Notes: generated by a model not told the origin, from the letters alone. A stretch of DNA of 64,000 nucleotides from Steroidobacteraceae bacterium (GCA_027531255.1 JAPZRU010000008.1:62001-126000), one strand, 5' to 3'; shown: positions 1 to 9,045, numbered from the stretch's first letter. A program made the numbers and translations.

Positions 1-1
1 G

Positions 2-124
2 GTGCGCGCCGGGCAGCGACTCGCGGCGATGGGTCGCGGGCCGGGCGACGTGCCGATGCTGTACTTCGAGATCCGTCTGAACGGCCGGCCCGTGGACCCG
101 CTGAAGCTGCTGCCGCAGCGCTAG
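2..124 (+). CDS. C-terminal end of an EnvC/NlpD-type M23 (LytM) protein, 5' truncated
   Basis: The window opens inside this gene and shows its last 40 codons. The protein ends in LYFEIRLNGRPVDPLKLLPQ, the typical tail of M23/LytM-domain proteins such as EnvC and NlpD, which activate periplasmic amidases for septal peptidoglycan splitting. The catalytic or degenerate zinc-binding histidines lie upstream of the window, so enzyme and activator cannot be told apart. Its TAG overlaps, on the opposite strand, the stop of the convergent Mth938-like gene by two bases, leaving no room for a terminator between them. Confidence 0.75.
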   Translation: MRAGQRLAAMGRGPGDVPMLYFEIRLNGRPVDPLKLLPQR

Positions 125-495
125 GCGCCTGCGACGACCAGTGCGAGCGCGACCCGGCGGTCCTCGCCGACCAGCACGTTGTAGGTGCGGCAGGCCGCGC
201 CCACCTCCATCACCTCGAAGCCGACGCCGCGGGACTGCACGTAGGCGTAGAGCTCCGGATCCGGGAACTGCTGGCGCGCACCGGTGGCGAGCAGTACGAC
301 CTGCGGGTCGAGTTCGAGCACGCGGTCGAGCAGTTCGCGCGTGAGGTCCGCCACGCGCGCCACCGGCCAGGGCTCGACGCGCTGCGCCGTCACGATCGCG
401 CTCGCGCGCAGCACGCGTTCGCGCAGGCGGACCTCGGCGGGCGAGTAGCCGAGGACGACGTTGACCCCCGCGCGGGTATCGGCGCTGAGCTGCAT
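121..495 (-). CDS. Mth938-like domain protein (DUF498 family)
   Basis: The product has 124 residues. The core with VNVVLGYSPAEV, then LDPQVVLLATGARQQFPDPE and a C-terminal segment with ACRTYNVLVGEDRRVALALV matches the small globular Mth938-like fold (relatives include mitochondrial NDUFAF3 and proteins of unknown role in many Proteobacteria). Length is normal for the family. The ATG at 493-495 was chosen because the longer open frame upstream is only a GC-rich shadow of rpfE on the other strand. The start lies 42 bp from the divergent rpfE start, so the two promoters must share a very short region. Molecular function is unknown; NDUFAF3 assists respiratory complex I assembly, but that role cannot be inferred here. 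Confidence 0.8.
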   Translation of the reverse strand: MQLSADTRAGVNVVLGYSPAEVRLRERVLRASAIVTAQRVEPWPVARVADLTRELLDRVLELDPQVVLLATGARQQFPDPELYAYVQSRGVGFEVMEVGAACRTYNVLVGEDRRVALALVVAGA

Positions 496-537
496 GCGGA
501 TACGATACCGCACCCCCGACGGACCCGTGACCACCCG

Positions 538-1464
538 ATGCCGGAACTGCTGGCGGCCCTGACCGATCTCGCGCCCGTGGACGGCGACGCGGTCGACGCG
601 CCGCGCCTGCCGGCGCTCGAGGCGCTGCTGGCGCGCGGGCGTCGACGGGCCGCGCCGCCGGACTGGCGCCGCTGGGCGCTGCGCGAGCTCGGCGGCGAGC
701 CGCCCCCCGGCGATCTCGCGGTCGGTGCGAGCGTGGCCGCGGCGGCGGGCCTGCCGGCGGGCGGCACGTGGCTGCTGGCGACGCCCGTGCACCTGCACGC
801 GACGCTCACGCACCTGCGGCTGCACGCGGCGGGGCCGCTGCCGCTCGACCCCGCGGCGGCGGCCGCGCTCGCGGCGCGCTTCGCCGCCGAGCTCGCCGAG
901 CCCGGCGTGACGATGCACGCGGTCGGGGCGCGGCTGCTCGTGCATTTCGCGCGCACCCTCGACCTCGTCACCCACGATCCCGCACCGTACGCCGGGCGCG
1001 ACGTCGGTCCCGCGCAGCCAACCGGCGCGGACGCCGGGCTCCTGCGGCGGCTGTCGACCGAGATCCAGATGTGGCTGCACGGCCGCAGCGCGGCGCGTGC
1101 GGAGCAGTTGCCGGTCAACGCGCTCTGGCTGTGGGGCGCCGGCACCCGCGTCCCCGAGGGCCTGCGCTGGCCGCGGCTCGAAGCCGACGACCCGCTGCTC
1201 GAGTCGCTGCATGCTCGCGACGGCCGGCGAGTCGACCGCGACGACGTGCAGCTGGTCGGCTGGCGCCTCGCGTCCCTCGGCGAGCACGGCGACGCGTTCG
1301 GCGCGGCCGACGCGCGCTGGTTCGCGCCGCTCGCCCGGGAACTCGCGATGCGGCGCGTGACCCGCGCGCGCGTGTGGTTCGCCGGGCACGAGTACGAACT
1401 GACGCCGCTGACGCGCCTGCGCTTCTGGACGAAGTCGCGACCGTGGTGGGAGCTCGCCGCATGA
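538..1464 (+). CDS. rpfE: RpfE-like conserved protein
   Basis: This 308-residue protein has ELPVNALWLWGAGTRVP near residues 190-205, a hallmark of the family annotated as RpfE in Xanthomonas and often labelled phosphoglycerate-mutase-like. No catalytic motif of known mutases is evident. The assignment rests on sequence character plus position directly before recJ, prfB and lysS, the order found around the rpf cluster of Xanthomonas. In that genus rpf genes affect diffusible-signal-factor regulation, but the biochemical role of RpfE is not established. The stop overlaps the recJ start (ATGA), so the two are probably translationally coupled. No signal peptide is visible, suggesting a cytoplasmic protein. 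Confidence 0.75.
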   Translation: MPELLAALTDLAPVDGDAVDAPRLPALEALLARGRRRAAPPDWRRWALRELGGEPPPGDLAVGASVAAAAGLPAGGTWLLATPVHLHATLTHLRLHAAGPLPLDPAAAAALAARFAAELAEPGVTMHAVGARLLVHFARTLDLVTHDPAPYAGRDVGPAQPTGADAGLLRRLSTEIQMWLHGRSAARAEQLPVNALWLWGAGTRVPEGLRWPRLEADDPLLESLHARDGRRVDRDDVQLVGWRLASLGEHGDAFGAADARWFAPLARELAMRRVTRARVWFAGHEYELTPLTRLRFWTKSRPWWELAA

Positions 1465-3182
1465 GAACCCGCCCGATCCGTCGTCGCGCGGTGCCGGAAG
1501 CCCTCGCGTTCGGCGAGACGCTGCACCCGGTGCTGCGGCGCGTGTACGCCGCGCGCGGCGTCGCGAGTACCGACGACCTCGATCTCGGCCTCGACCGCCT
1601 GCTGCCGGTCGGCACGCTCGACGGCGTCGAGACGGCGGCCGAACTGCTGGCGACTCACGTGGGACGCGGCTCGCGCATCCTCGTGGTCGGCGACTTCGAC
1701 GCGGACGGGGCGACCGCGAGCGCGGTCGTCGTCCGGGCGCTGCGCCGGCTCGGGCACGCGGAGGTCGGGTTCCTCGTGCCCGATCGCTTCAGGTTCGGCT
1801 ACGGCCTGACGCCCGAGATCGTCGCGCTCGCGCACGAGCGCCGGCCCGCGCTGCTCGTCACCGTCGACAACGGCGTATCGAGCGTCGCGGGCGTGAAGGC
1901 CGCGCGCGCGCTCGGCATGGACGTGCTGGTCACGGACCATCACCTGCCGGGCATGGAGTTGCCCGACGCGACCGCGATGGTGAATCCGAACCTCGCGGGC
2001 TGCGCCTTCGGCAGCCGCGCGCTGGCAGGCTGTGGCGTCGCGTTCTACGTGATGGCCGCGCTGGCACGCCGGCTCGGAGCGCCTGCCAGCACGATCGTCG
2101 ACCTGCTCGACCTCGTCGCGCTGGGGACGGTCGCCGACGTCGTGCCGCTCGATCGCAACAACCGGATTCTCGTTGCGCAGGGGCTGCGGCGCATCCGCGC
2201 CGGTCGCTGCGTGCCGGGCATCGCGGCGCTCGCCGAAGTGGCGGGCCGCCGGCTCGCCGCGCTCGGTGCGACCGACCTCGGGTTCTTCCTCGGGCCGCGG
2301 CTGAACGCCGCCGGCCGGCTCGACGACATGTCGATCGGCATCGAGTGCCTGCTGACGGACGACCCTGCGCGGGCCCGCGAACTCGCCGAACAGCTGGACC
2401 GGCTGAACGCCGAGCGCCGGGTGATCGAGGGCCGCATGCAGGAGGACGCGCTCGAGATCGTGCGGCGGATGAAGTTCGACGCCCCGGGCGCGAAGCTGCC
2501 GGGCGGCCTGTGCCTGTACGACGAGTCGTGGCATCCGGGCGTCGTCGGCCTCGTCGCGGCGCGGGTCAAGGAGCACGTGCACCGGCCGGTCATCGCGTTC
2601 GCGCCCGCCGACGGCGGGTTCGTGCGCGGCTCGGCGCGGTCGGTCGCCGGCGTGCACGTGCGCGACGTGATCGAGGCGGTCGCGACGCGCGAGCCGGGCC
2701 TCGTGGAGAAGTTCGGCGGGCACGCGATGGCGGCGGGGCTCACGGTCGCGGACGCGAAGCTACCGCGGTTCGCCGAGGCCTTCGCGGACGAGGTGGCGCG
2801 ACGCGCCGATCCCTCCGCACTGCAGGGCATCCTGGTGACCGACGGGGCGCTCGCCGCTCCCGAGCTGTGCCTCGAGACGGCCGAGAGCCTGCGCGGTGCG
2901 GGTCCGTGGGGCCAGGCGTTCCCCGAGCCGACCTTCGACAACGAATTCGCGGTCGTCGAGGTACGCACGCTGAAGGACCAGCACCTGAAGCTCTGGGTGC
3001 GGCCCGACCTGCAGGCGCCGCCGGTCGAGGCGATCGCGTTCGGCTGGGTCGCGAAGCCCGGTCACGTGCCGCCGCGTCCGCAGACGAAGGTGCAGCTGGT
3101 GTATCGGCTCGACGTGAACGAGTACCAGGGGCTGCGCCGGCCGCAGCTGCTCGTGGACTACGTCGAGCCGCGGCCCGGCTGA
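1461..3182 (+). CDS. recJ: Single-stranded-DNA-specific 5'-3' exonuclease RecJ
   Basis: RecJ degrades single-stranded DNA 5' to 3' in RecF-pathway recombination, mismatch repair and base excision repair. The 573-residue product matches the usual length of about 577. The DHH-superfamily metal ligands are visible: VVGDFDADG at residues 75-83, the DNG at 136-138 and TDHH at 158-161. The DHHA1 domain follows (SWHPGVVGLVAARVKE, then the KFGGHAMAAGLTV glycine-rich motif), ending in the OB-like C-terminal region. The ATG at 1461 lies inside the rpfE stop (ATGA) and gives the conserved RecJ N-terminus; the longer upstream frame is a shadow of rpfE. A 108-bp gap with a promoter-like element separates it from prfB. 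Confidence 0.97.
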   Translation: MRTRPIRRRAVPEALAFGETLHPVLRRVYAARGVASTDDLDLGLDRLLPVGTLDGVETAAELLATHVGRGSRILVVGDFDADGATASAVVVRALRRLGHAEVGFLVPDRFRFGYGLTPEIVALAHERRPALLVTVDNGVSSVAGVKAARALGMDVLVTDHHLPGMELPDATAMVNPNLAGCAFGSRALAGCGVAFYVMAALARRLGAPASTIVDLLDLVALGTVADVVPLDRNNRILVAQGLRRIRAGRCVPGIAALAEVAGRRLAALGATDLGFFLGPRLNAAGRLDDMSIGIECLLTDDPARARELAEQLDRLNAERRVIEGRMQEDALEIVRRMKFDAPGAKLPGGLCLYDESWHPGVVGLVAARVKEHVHRPVIAFAPADGGFVRGSARSVAGVHVRDVIEAVATREPGLVEKFGGHAMAAGLTVADAKLPRFAEAFADEVARRADPSALQGILVTDGALAAPELCLETAESLRGAGPWGQAFPEPTFDNEFAVVEVRTLKDQHLKLWVRPDLQAPPVEAIAFGWVAKPGHVPPRPQTKVQLVYRLDVNEYQGLRRPQLLVDYVEPRPG

Positions 3183-3249
3183 GCCGAGTTCGGCCCCGGG
3201 CTGCTGCGGCCTCGGGGGTCGCGCGCCGGGACGGTGTCCGCAAGCCGCG

Positions 3250-3258
3250 TGGTATCAT
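3250..3258 (+). promoter_or_regulatory. Extended -10 promoter for prfB-lysS
   Basis: The motif TGG-TATCAT at 3250-3258 is a good extended -10 box with no convincing -35. It lies 32 bp before the prfB ATG, giving a leader of about 25 nt, and is the only AT-containing stretch in the recJ-prfB gap. Inferred from sequence only. Confidence 0.5.
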
Positions 3259-3290
3259 CCTTCGCTCAGCCTCGCCGTCGCCGTGCGCCC

Positions 3291-4392
3291 ATGACCGTCG
3301 AAATCCCGCCGCTCCGCCGCCACCTGCAGGACCTCGAGACGCGTCTCGAAGGCCTCCGGAGGTATCTTTGACTACGACCGCAAGCACGAGCGGCTCGTAG
3401 AGGTCTCGCGCGAACTCGAAGACCCGAAGGTCTGGGACCAGCCCGAGAAGGCGCAGGCGCTCGGTCGCGAGCGCGCGCAGCTCGACGCGGTCGTCACGCG
3501 GCTCGACAAGGTGCGCGACGGCATCGGGGGCTCGCTCGAACTCCTCGAACTCGCCGAGGCCGAGAACGACTCGGCCGCGGTCGAGGGCATCGACGCGGAC
3601 GCGAAGGGCCTCGAGCGCGAGGTCGCGAAGCTCGAGTTCCAGCGGATGTTCCCGGGCGAGATGGACCCGCACAGTGCGTTCGTCGACATCCAGGCCGGCG
3701 CCGGCGGCACCGAGGCCCAGGACTGGGCGCAGATGCTGATGCGCATGTACCTGAAGTGGGCCGACCAGAAGGGCCTGAAGACCGAGATCATGGACGTCTC
3801 GGACGGCGAAGTGGCCGGGATCAAGGGCGCGACGATCCGCTTCGAGGGCGAGTACGCCTACGGGTGGCTGCGCACCGAGACCGGCGTGCACCGGCTGGTG
3901 CGCAAGTCGCCGTTCGACTCCGGCAATCGCCGGCACACCTCGTTCGCGAGCGTGTTCGTCTCGCCCGAGGTGGACGACGACATCAACATCGACATCAACC
4001 CGGCCGACCTCGAGACCGACACCTACCGCTCGAGCGGCGCCGGCGGCCAGCACGTCAACAAGACCGAATCCGCGGTGCGCATCAAGCACGTGCCGACCGG
4101 CATCGTGGTCGCGTGCCAGAGCGAGCGCAGCCAGCACAAGAACCGCGCCACCGCGATGAAGATGCTGAAGGCGAAGCTCTACGAGCTCGAGTTCAACAAG
4201 CGCAACGCCGCGGCGAAGGTGCTCGAGGATTCGAAGTCCGACGTCAGCTGGGGCCACCAGATCCGCTCCTACGTGCTCGACCAGTCGCGCATCAAGGACC
4301 TCCGGACGAACGTCGAGGTCGGCAACACGACGGCCGTGCTGGACGGGGATCTCGACCCGTTCATGGAAGCGAGCCTGAAGCAGGGGCTGTGA
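3291..4392 (+). CDS. prfB: Peptide chain release factor 2, expressed through a programmed +1 frameshift
   Basis: RF2 recognises UGA and UAA stop codons and triggers peptide release. Translation starts at ATG 3291 and runs 26 codons to an in-frame TGA at 3369-3371. It then continues in the +1 frame from GAC 3370-3372 to the stop at 4390-4392, giving 366 residues, the normal RF2 length. The codon-recognition tripeptide SPF falls at about residues 206-208 and the peptidyl-transferase GGQ at 251-253 ([10 protein letters not shown]), matching E. coli numbering within one residue. Neither open frame alone gives the complete protein. The stop overlaps the lysS GTG start (GTGA), the classic prfB-lysS pairing. 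Confidence 0.97.
3359..3372 (+). promoter_or_regulatory. Programmed +1 frameshift site of prfB
   Basis: The sequence around codons 24-27 reads AGG TAT CTT TGA C. It combines the internal Shine-Dalgarno-like AGG, the slippery CTT and a TGA followed by C, as in the E. coli RF2 autoregulatory site. When RF2 is scarce the ribosome slips from CTT to TTT and continues; when RF2 is abundant it terminates at the TGA. Confidence 0.97.
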
Positions 4393-5924
4393 GCGTGAAC
4401 GACCAGCAGGGCGGGGCCGTGGGCGGCGACCACGGGCCCATCGCGAGCAGCGACGACAACAAGCTCGTCGCGGAGCGCCGCACGAAACTCGCGAAGATCC
4501 GCGAGGCCGGCGTCGCGTTCCCGAACGACTTCCGGCGCGACGCGCTGGCGGGCGACCTGCAGACCGCCTACGGCGAGCGCACCGCCGAGTGGTTGGATGC
4601 GCACCCGACGCGCGTGACGGTCGCCGGTCGGATGCTGTTCAAGCGCATCATGGGCAAGGCCAGCTTCGCCAAGATCCAGGACCGCTCCGGACAGCTGCAG
4701 CTGTTCCTGCAGGCGGCCGCGCTCGGGACCGCCTACGAGGACTTCAAGGGCTGGGACGCCGGCGACATCCTCGGCGCGGAAGGCGTGCTGATGCGCACGA
4801 AGACCGGCGAGCTGTCGGTCAAGGTGGATCGCCTGCGGCTGCTCGTGAAGTCGCTGCGCCCGCTGCCCGACAAGTGGCACGGGCTGTCGGACGTCGACAC
4901 GCGCTATCGCCAGCGCTACGTCGACCTGATCATCAACCCCGACAGCCGCGCGGTGTTCGAGTCGCGCACTCGCATCGTCCGGTACTTCCGCAGCTACCTC
5001 GACGCGGCCGGCTTCATGGAAGTCGAGACGCCGATGATGCAGCCGATCCCTGGCGGCGCCGCGGCGCGGCCGTTCGTCACGCACCACAACGCGCTCGACG
5101 TCGAGATGTACCTGCGCATCGCGCCGGAGCTGTACCTGAAGCGGCTCGTGGTCGGCGGGTTCGAACGCGTCTACGAGGTCAACCGCAACTTCCGGAACGA
5201 GGGGCTGTCGACCCGCCACAACCCCGAGTTCACGATGCTCGAGCTCTACCAGGCGTACGCGGACTACCGCGACCTGATGGACCTCGTCGAGCGCCTGTTC
5301 CGGGGGCTCGCCGACGCGATCCTCGGCGCGCGGACGGTGCGCTACCAGGGCCGCGACTACGACTTCGATGCGCCGTTCCGGCGCGTGACGATCGAGCAGC
5401 TGCTGCTCGACCACGTGCCCGGGATCGATCCCGCCCGGCTGCGCGACGCCGCCTACCTCCGCGGACTGCTCGACGCGCGGGGCGTCGCGCACGAGCCGCC
5501 CCACGGCGCGGGCCAGCTGCAGCTCGCGCTGTTCGAGGCGACCGCCGAGCACACGCTCGAGCAGCCCACGTTCGTCTACGCGTACCCGGCCGAGGTCTCG
5601 CCGCTGGCGCGCCGGAGCGACGCGGATCCGTTCGTGACCGACCGCTTCGAGTTCTTCGTCGGCGGCCGCGAACTCGCGAACGGGTTCTCGGAGCTGAACG
5701 ATCCCGAGGACCAGGCCGAGCGTTTCCGCGAGCAGGCGGCGAAGAAGCAGGGCGGCGACGAGGAGGCGATGTACTACGACGCCGACTACGTGCGCGCGCT
5801 CGAGTACGGCCTGCCGCCGACCGCCGGCCTCGGCATCGGCATCGACCGCGTCGTGATGCTCTACACGGACCAGCCGTCGATCCGCGACGTGCTGCTGTTC
5901 CCGGCGATGCGTCCCGAGGCCTGA
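4389..5924 (+). CDS. lysS: Lysyl-tRNA synthetase, class II
   Basis: This enzyme charges tRNA-Lys with lysine. The 511-residue product has the N-terminal OB-fold anticodon-binding domain ([20 protein letters not shown], then LQLFL) and the three class II motifs: motif 1 near [19 protein letters not shown], motif 2 at [20 protein letters not shown], and motif 3 at [12 protein letters not shown] close to the C-terminus. The N-terminus ([17 protein letters not shown]) is typical. The GTG at 4389 overlaps the prfB stop (GTGA); a second GTG six bases downstream is an equal alternative and changes only two residues. Confidence 0.97.
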   Translation: MSVNDQQGGAVGGDHGPIASSDDNKLVAERRTKLAKIREAGVAFPNDFRRDALAGDLQTAYGERTAEWLDAHPTRVTVAGRMLFKRIMGKASFAKIQDRSGQLQLFLQAAALGTAYEDFKGWDAGDILGAEGVLMRTKTGELSVKVDRLRLLVKSLRPLPDKWHGLSDVDTRYRQRYVDLIINPDSRAVFESRTRIVRYFRSYLDAAGFMEVETPMMQPIPGGAAARPFVTHHNALDVEMYLRIAPELYLKRLVVGGFERVYEVNRNFRNEGLSTRHNPEFTMLELYQAYADYRDLMDLVERLFRGLADAILGARTVRYQGRDYDFDAPFRRVTIEQLLLDHVPGIDPARLRDAAYLRGLLDARGVAHEPPHGAGQLQLALFEATAEHTLEQPTFVYAYPAEVSPLARRSDADPFVTDRFEFFVGGRELANGFSELNDPEDQAERFREQAAKKQGGDEEAMYYDADYVRALEYGLPPTAGLGIGIDRVVMLYTDQPSIRDVLLFPAMRPEA

Positions 5925-5928
5925 GCCG

Positions 5929-6855
5929 GTGGCTGGACCGCCGGCCGCCGCGCCGGTCGCCGCACCGCTTGGCGCACCGCTGGGCGCACCGGTTGGCGTC
6001 TTCGATTCCGGCGTCGGCGGGCTGACGGTGCTGCGCGCGCTGCTCGACCGCCTGCCCGGCGAGCGCTTCGTCTACCTCGGCGACACGGCGCGGCTGCCCT
6101 ACGGCACGAAGAGCGGGGCGACCGTCGAGCGCTACTCGCTGCAGTGTGCGCGGCTGCTCGTCTCACGCGGCATCGACACGCTCGTCGTCGCCTGCAACAC
6201 GGCGTCCGCGGTCGCGCTGCCGGCGCTGCGCGACGCGTTCCCCGGGCTGCCCGTCCAGGGCGTCATCGAGCCGGGCGCGCGCGCCGCGGTGGCGGCCACG
6301 CGGTCCGGCCACGTCGCCGTGATCGCGACCGAGGGCACCGTGCGCGGCGGCGCCTACGCCCGTGCCATCCGCGCACTCGCGCCGCACGTGCGCGTCACGT
6401 CCGTGGCCTGCCCGCTGTTCGTCGCGCTGGCCGAGGAGGGCTGGACCGACGGCCCGATCGTCGAGGCCATCGCGAGACGCTACCTCGGGCCTGCGTTCGA
6501 TGCCGCGGATGCGCCCGACACGCTGGTGCTCGGGTGCACGCACTTCCCCGTGCTGCGCGCCGCGCTGGCCGCGGTACTCGGGCCCGGGATCGCGATCGTC
6601 GATTCGGCGGCGACCACCGCGTCGGCGGTTGCGGCTGCCCGCGCATCGGTTCGCGGCGCCGCGGGCGCGGGTGACGCCGGCGCCCACGCGAGCGCCGCGG
6701 GCGCGGAGGCGAGCGCGTCGGCGAGCGCGGCCGGCGAGCGCGCGAAGCTGCTCGCGACCGACGGCCCGGAGCGCTTCGCGCGCGTCAGTGCGGTGTTCGG
6801 CGTGCCGGTCCGCCCGGAGGCCGTGGAACTCGTCGAACTCGCGCCGGCGGGCTGA
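5929..6855 (+). CDS. murI: Glutamate racemase
   Basis: MurI converts L- to D-glutamate for peptidoglycan synthesis. The two catalytic cysteines are visible, Cys89 in VVACNTASA and Cys203 in VLGCTHFP, with the N-terminal signature [12 protein letters not shown] and the substrate-loop LPYG. The 308-residue product is longer than the usual 265-285. A proline/alanine-rich N-terminus of about 20 residues precedes the core, and an Ala/Ser/Gly-rich insert spans roughly residues 240-268, between the second cysteine and the C-terminal helices. A GTG start at 5929 lies 4 bp after lysS; an internal start cannot be excluded because the N-terminal extension is low-complexity. Confidence 0.93.
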   Translation: MAGPPAAAPVAAPLGAPLGAPVGVFDSGVGGLTVLRALLDRLPGERFVYLGDTARLPYGTKSGATVERYSLQCARLLVSRGIDTLVVACNTASAVALPALRDAFPGLPVQGVIEPGARAAVAATRSGHVAVIATEGTVRGGAYARAIRALAPHVRVTSVACPLFVALAEEGWTDGPIVEAIARRYLGPAFDAADAPDTLVLGCTHFPVLRAALAAVLGPGIAIVDSAATTASAVAAARASVRGAAGAGDAGAHASAAGAEASASASAAGERAKLLATDGPERFARVSAVFGVPVRPEAVELVELAPAG

Positions 6856-6876
6856 GCGGCGCGAGGCGAGGTCGCA

Positions 6877-7758
6877 TCATTCGACGGCGTACGGCAGCGC
6901 CTGCGGCACGCACTCGTCGCCGCCGGCGGTCCGCAGCGCGCGGTCCCGCGCCTCCAGCGCCACGACGGCCAGCAGTTCGGTGGTGCCGCCCGCGGCGTGC
7001 GCGACGACCACCTCGCCGACCTTCGTCTCGTCGAGCAGCAGTGCGTCGAGCGGCGCCAGCGGGCGCTCCGTCTCGATGCGGTAGCGGAACGTGCGGCGCT
7101 TGATGCGGCCGAGGTGCTGCGTGCGCGCGACGATCTCCTGGCCCGTGTAGCAGCCCTTCGTGAAGCTGATGCCGTCGAGCAGGTCGAGGTTCAGCATCTG
7201 CGCGATCCAGGCCTCGGACGCCGACGGCTCGACCGTGGGATCGCCCGCGAGGATCGCGGCGCGATGCCAGTCGTCGGGGCCGCGGGCGCGTGCGCCGGCG
7301 AGACGGTGTGCGAGGGCGGGCGCGGGCCCCTGCAGCAGCCAGCGCTCGTCGAGTCGCACCGCGGTCACGCCGTCGCCGAGCGCCCGTGGCGCGCCGGGTT
7401 CGGCCGCGTCGATTCCGAGGGACTCGAGGTCCGCCGACGTCGGCGCGACCAGTCCCGCGTAGCCCCACTCGTCGGACACGTCCAGCAGCTTCACCTTCGA
7501 GCGCAGCACGAACCGCTGCAGGCGTGCCGCGACCACGGGCACCAGCGCGCGGGGCAGCTGCAGCAGCACACCGTCGTCGAGCGGGTGGAGGCGTGCCAGC
7601 GCGATCACGCGGCCCTGCGGCGTGTTGTAGGCGGCGCGCAGCGCGCCGCGGTCGGCGACGCGCCGCACGTCCTGCGTCAGCTGGCCCTGCAGGAAGGTCA
7701 CGGCATCGGGGCCGCGCGCGGCCAGCGCGCCGGTATCGGGGAGCTTGCAGTAGTCCAT
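6877..7758 (-). CDS. ygfZ: YgfZ/GcvT-type folate-binding protein
   Basis: YgfZ is a tetrahydrofolate-binding, GcvT-fold protein needed for repair or synthesis of certain iron-sulfur enzymes, including MiaB-dependent tRNA modification. The 293-residue product carries the diagnostic cysteine motif KGCYTGQEIVARTQHLGR at about residues 197-214 and the N-terminal FLQGQLTQDV. The length is slightly below E. coli YgfZ (326). It is convergent with murI, with a 21-bp gap. In E. coli ygfZ sits near the sdhE-ygfX pair; here it lies about 4 kb from them, on the other side of sdhCDAB. An iron-sulfur helper beside an iron-sulfur respiratory complex is a sensible neighbourhood. Confidence 0.93.
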   Translation of the reverse strand: MDYCKLPDTGALAARGPDAVTFLQGQLTQDVRRVADRGALRAAYNTPQGRVIALARLHPLDDGVLLQLPRALVPVVAARLQRFVLRSKVKLLDVSDEWGYAGLVAPTSADLESLGIDAAEPGAPRALGDGVTAVRLDERWLLQGPAPALAHRLAGARARGPDDWHRAAILAGDPTVEPSASEAWIAQMLNLDLLDGISFTKGCYTGQEIVARTQHLGRIKRRTFRYRIETERPLAPLDALLLDETKVGEVVVAHAAGGTTELLAVVALEARDRALRTAGGDECVPQALPYAVE

Positions 7759-7927
7759 CTCGAGGTCCGTGTGCGGGTCGAACGGGCGGGCCGTTCATCG
7801 TAGGCCATCGCGAGCTCGACCGCGGTCCCGTCATGGACAACGCGTGCTCGGGAAACGTTCCAAAGTCGCGTTTTGCAAGGATTTCGGTGTGGTGCGGGCG
7901 GCGTCTTCCGTGGCATACTTCCGCGTG

Positions 7928-8176
7928 ATGTCAGAGCCGGTTGACACCCTTTCCAACGTCATGCCCGAGCGGAACGCGGCTCCGGCGGGAAGCGGTGATC
8001 GCAAAGCCCGGTCCGCCGATCGGCGTGACGGCGAGCCGGCGGCTGCAGCCCCCGAAGCGTTCGGCACACTCCCGGTCGAAGCCTCCGTCCTCCCGCGCGA
8101 AATCGGTGGACGGCAGGGCCCCGAGCCCACGCGGTTCGGCGACTGGGAGAAGTCCGGCCGCTGCATCGACTTCTAG
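7928..8176 (+). CDS. SDHAF4-like succinate dehydrogenase assembly factor (DUF1674)
   Basis: This 82-residue protein ends in GPEPTRFGDWEKSGRCIDF, the diagnostic C-terminal signature of DUF1674/SDHAF4 (yeast Sdh8). In mitochondria that factor binds flavinylated SdhA and promotes its joining to SdhB while limiting oxidant production. The first 55 residues are low-complexity and probably disordered, as in relatives. The ATG at 7928 was chosen because the longer frame upstream lacks family similarity. The gene lies 69 bp before sdhC on the same strand, so context supports the role. Family and position are clear; function in this organism is inferred. Confidence 0.88.
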   Translation: MSEPVDTLSNVMPERNAAPAGSGDRKARSADRRDGEPAAAAPEAFGTLPVEASVLPREIGGRQGPEPTRFGDWEKSGRCIDF

Positions 8177-8245
8177 CTCTCTCCTGCAAACGACGGCGCG
8201 GCTCACGGCTTCGCGGCCGTGGCGGTCCGCGCCCGAGGACGAACG

Positions 8246-8641
8246 ATGGCCGCGCGCGAACGACCGCTATCACCGCACCTGCAGGTGTACAGGCCGATGT
8301 ACACCATGGTGCTGTCCATCTCCCACCGCATCACCGGCGTCGCGCTGACGTTCGGCCTGCTGCTCTTCGCGTGGTGGCTGCTGGCGCTCGCGACCGGTCC
8401 CGAGGCCTACGCGCGCGCGGGCGAGTTCATCGGTTCGCCGTTCGGCCTGCTGGTCCTGTCGGGCTTCGCGTTCGCATACTGGTACCACTTCTTCGCCGGC
8501 ATCCGGCACCTCGTCTGGGACACCGGCCGTGGCCTCGAGAAGCCGCAGGCGCGCCGCTCGGCGCTGATCGTGCTCGCGGCCACCGCGCTGTTCACCCTCG
8601 TCTCCGTGGTCGCCATCGTGCGCGCCGGAGGTGCGGCATGA
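8246..8641 (+). CDS. sdhC: Succinate dehydrogenase cytochrome b556 subunit
   Basis: SdhC is a membrane anchor of complex II that helps bind heme b and ubiquinone. The 131-residue product starts [12 protein letters not shown], has [11 protein letters not shown] with the quinone-site Ser/Arg region, and [10 protein letters not shown] with the heme-ligand histidine. Three hydrophobic segments fit the family. The ATG at 8246 follows a GAGGA ribosome-binding site with normal spacing; the upstream in-frame GTG at 8219 lacks both. Its stop overlaps sdhD (ATGA). Confidence 0.96.
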   Translation: MAARERPLSPHLQVYRPMYTMVLSISHRITGVALTFGLLLFAWWLLALATGPEAYARAGEFIGSPFGLLVLSGFAFAYWYHFFAGIRHLVWDTGRGLEKPQARRSALIVLAATALFTLVSVVAIVRAGGAA

Positions 8642-9045
8642 GCCTGCGCAGTCCGCTCGGCCGGGTGCTGGGGCAGGGCAGCGCCGGCGGCAGCCACCAC
8701 TGGTGGACCCAGCGCGTCGGTTCGGTCGCGCTGATCCCGCTCGGCCTGTGGTTCGCGGTGTCGCTCGGCATGCTCCCCGACCACGGCTACGAAACCGTGC
8801 ATGCGTGGCTGGCGAAACCCGTCAACGCGGTGCTGATGCTCGTGATGGTGCCGCTGGTCGCGCACCACTCCCACCTCGGCATGCAGGTCGTGATCGAGGA
8901 CTACGTCCACTCGAAGGGTCGCAAGGTCGCCGTGATGCTGTTCAGCCAGTTCGCCCACGTGCTGCTCGCCGCCGCAGCGTTCTTCGCGGTGCTGCGCGTC
9001 GCGTTCGCCGGCACCACCGGGGTCTTCGGCGCGGAGGCCGTATGA
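8638..9045 (+). CDS. sdhD: Succinate dehydrogenase hydrophobic anchor subunit
   Basis: SdhD is the second membrane anchor of complex II. The 135-residue product begins [15 protein letters not shown], includes [19 protein letters not shown], and has the heme/quinone-side [17 protein letters not shown] segment corresponding to the conserved HxxxGxxxxxxDY motif. Three transmembrane stretches are visible. It overlaps both neighbours by four bases (sdhC upstream, sdhA downstream), indicating translational coupling for stoichiometric assembly. Confidence 0.96.
   Translation: MSLRSPLGRVLGQGSAGGSHHWWTQRVGSVALIPLGLWFAVSLGMLPDHGYETVHAWLAKPVNAVLMLVMVPLVAHHSHLGMQVVIEDYVHSKGRKVAVMLFSQFAHVLLAAAAFFAVLRVAFAGTTGVFGAEAV

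Noticed and set aside
3369-3371. In-frame TGA in prfB as a nonsense mutation or selenocysteine codon
   Set aside because: The context is the standard RF2 +1 frameshift site and the downstream frame restores the complete protein.
7911-7919. Extended -10 (TGG-CATACT) just before the SDHAF4-like gene
   Set aside because: It would place the transcription start almost on the ATG, and the match is only four of six with no -35; too weak to list.
7769-7927. Longer N-terminus for the SDHAF4-like protein
   Set aside because: The upstream part has no family similarity and crosses the probable promoter; the ATG at 7928 gives the expected size.
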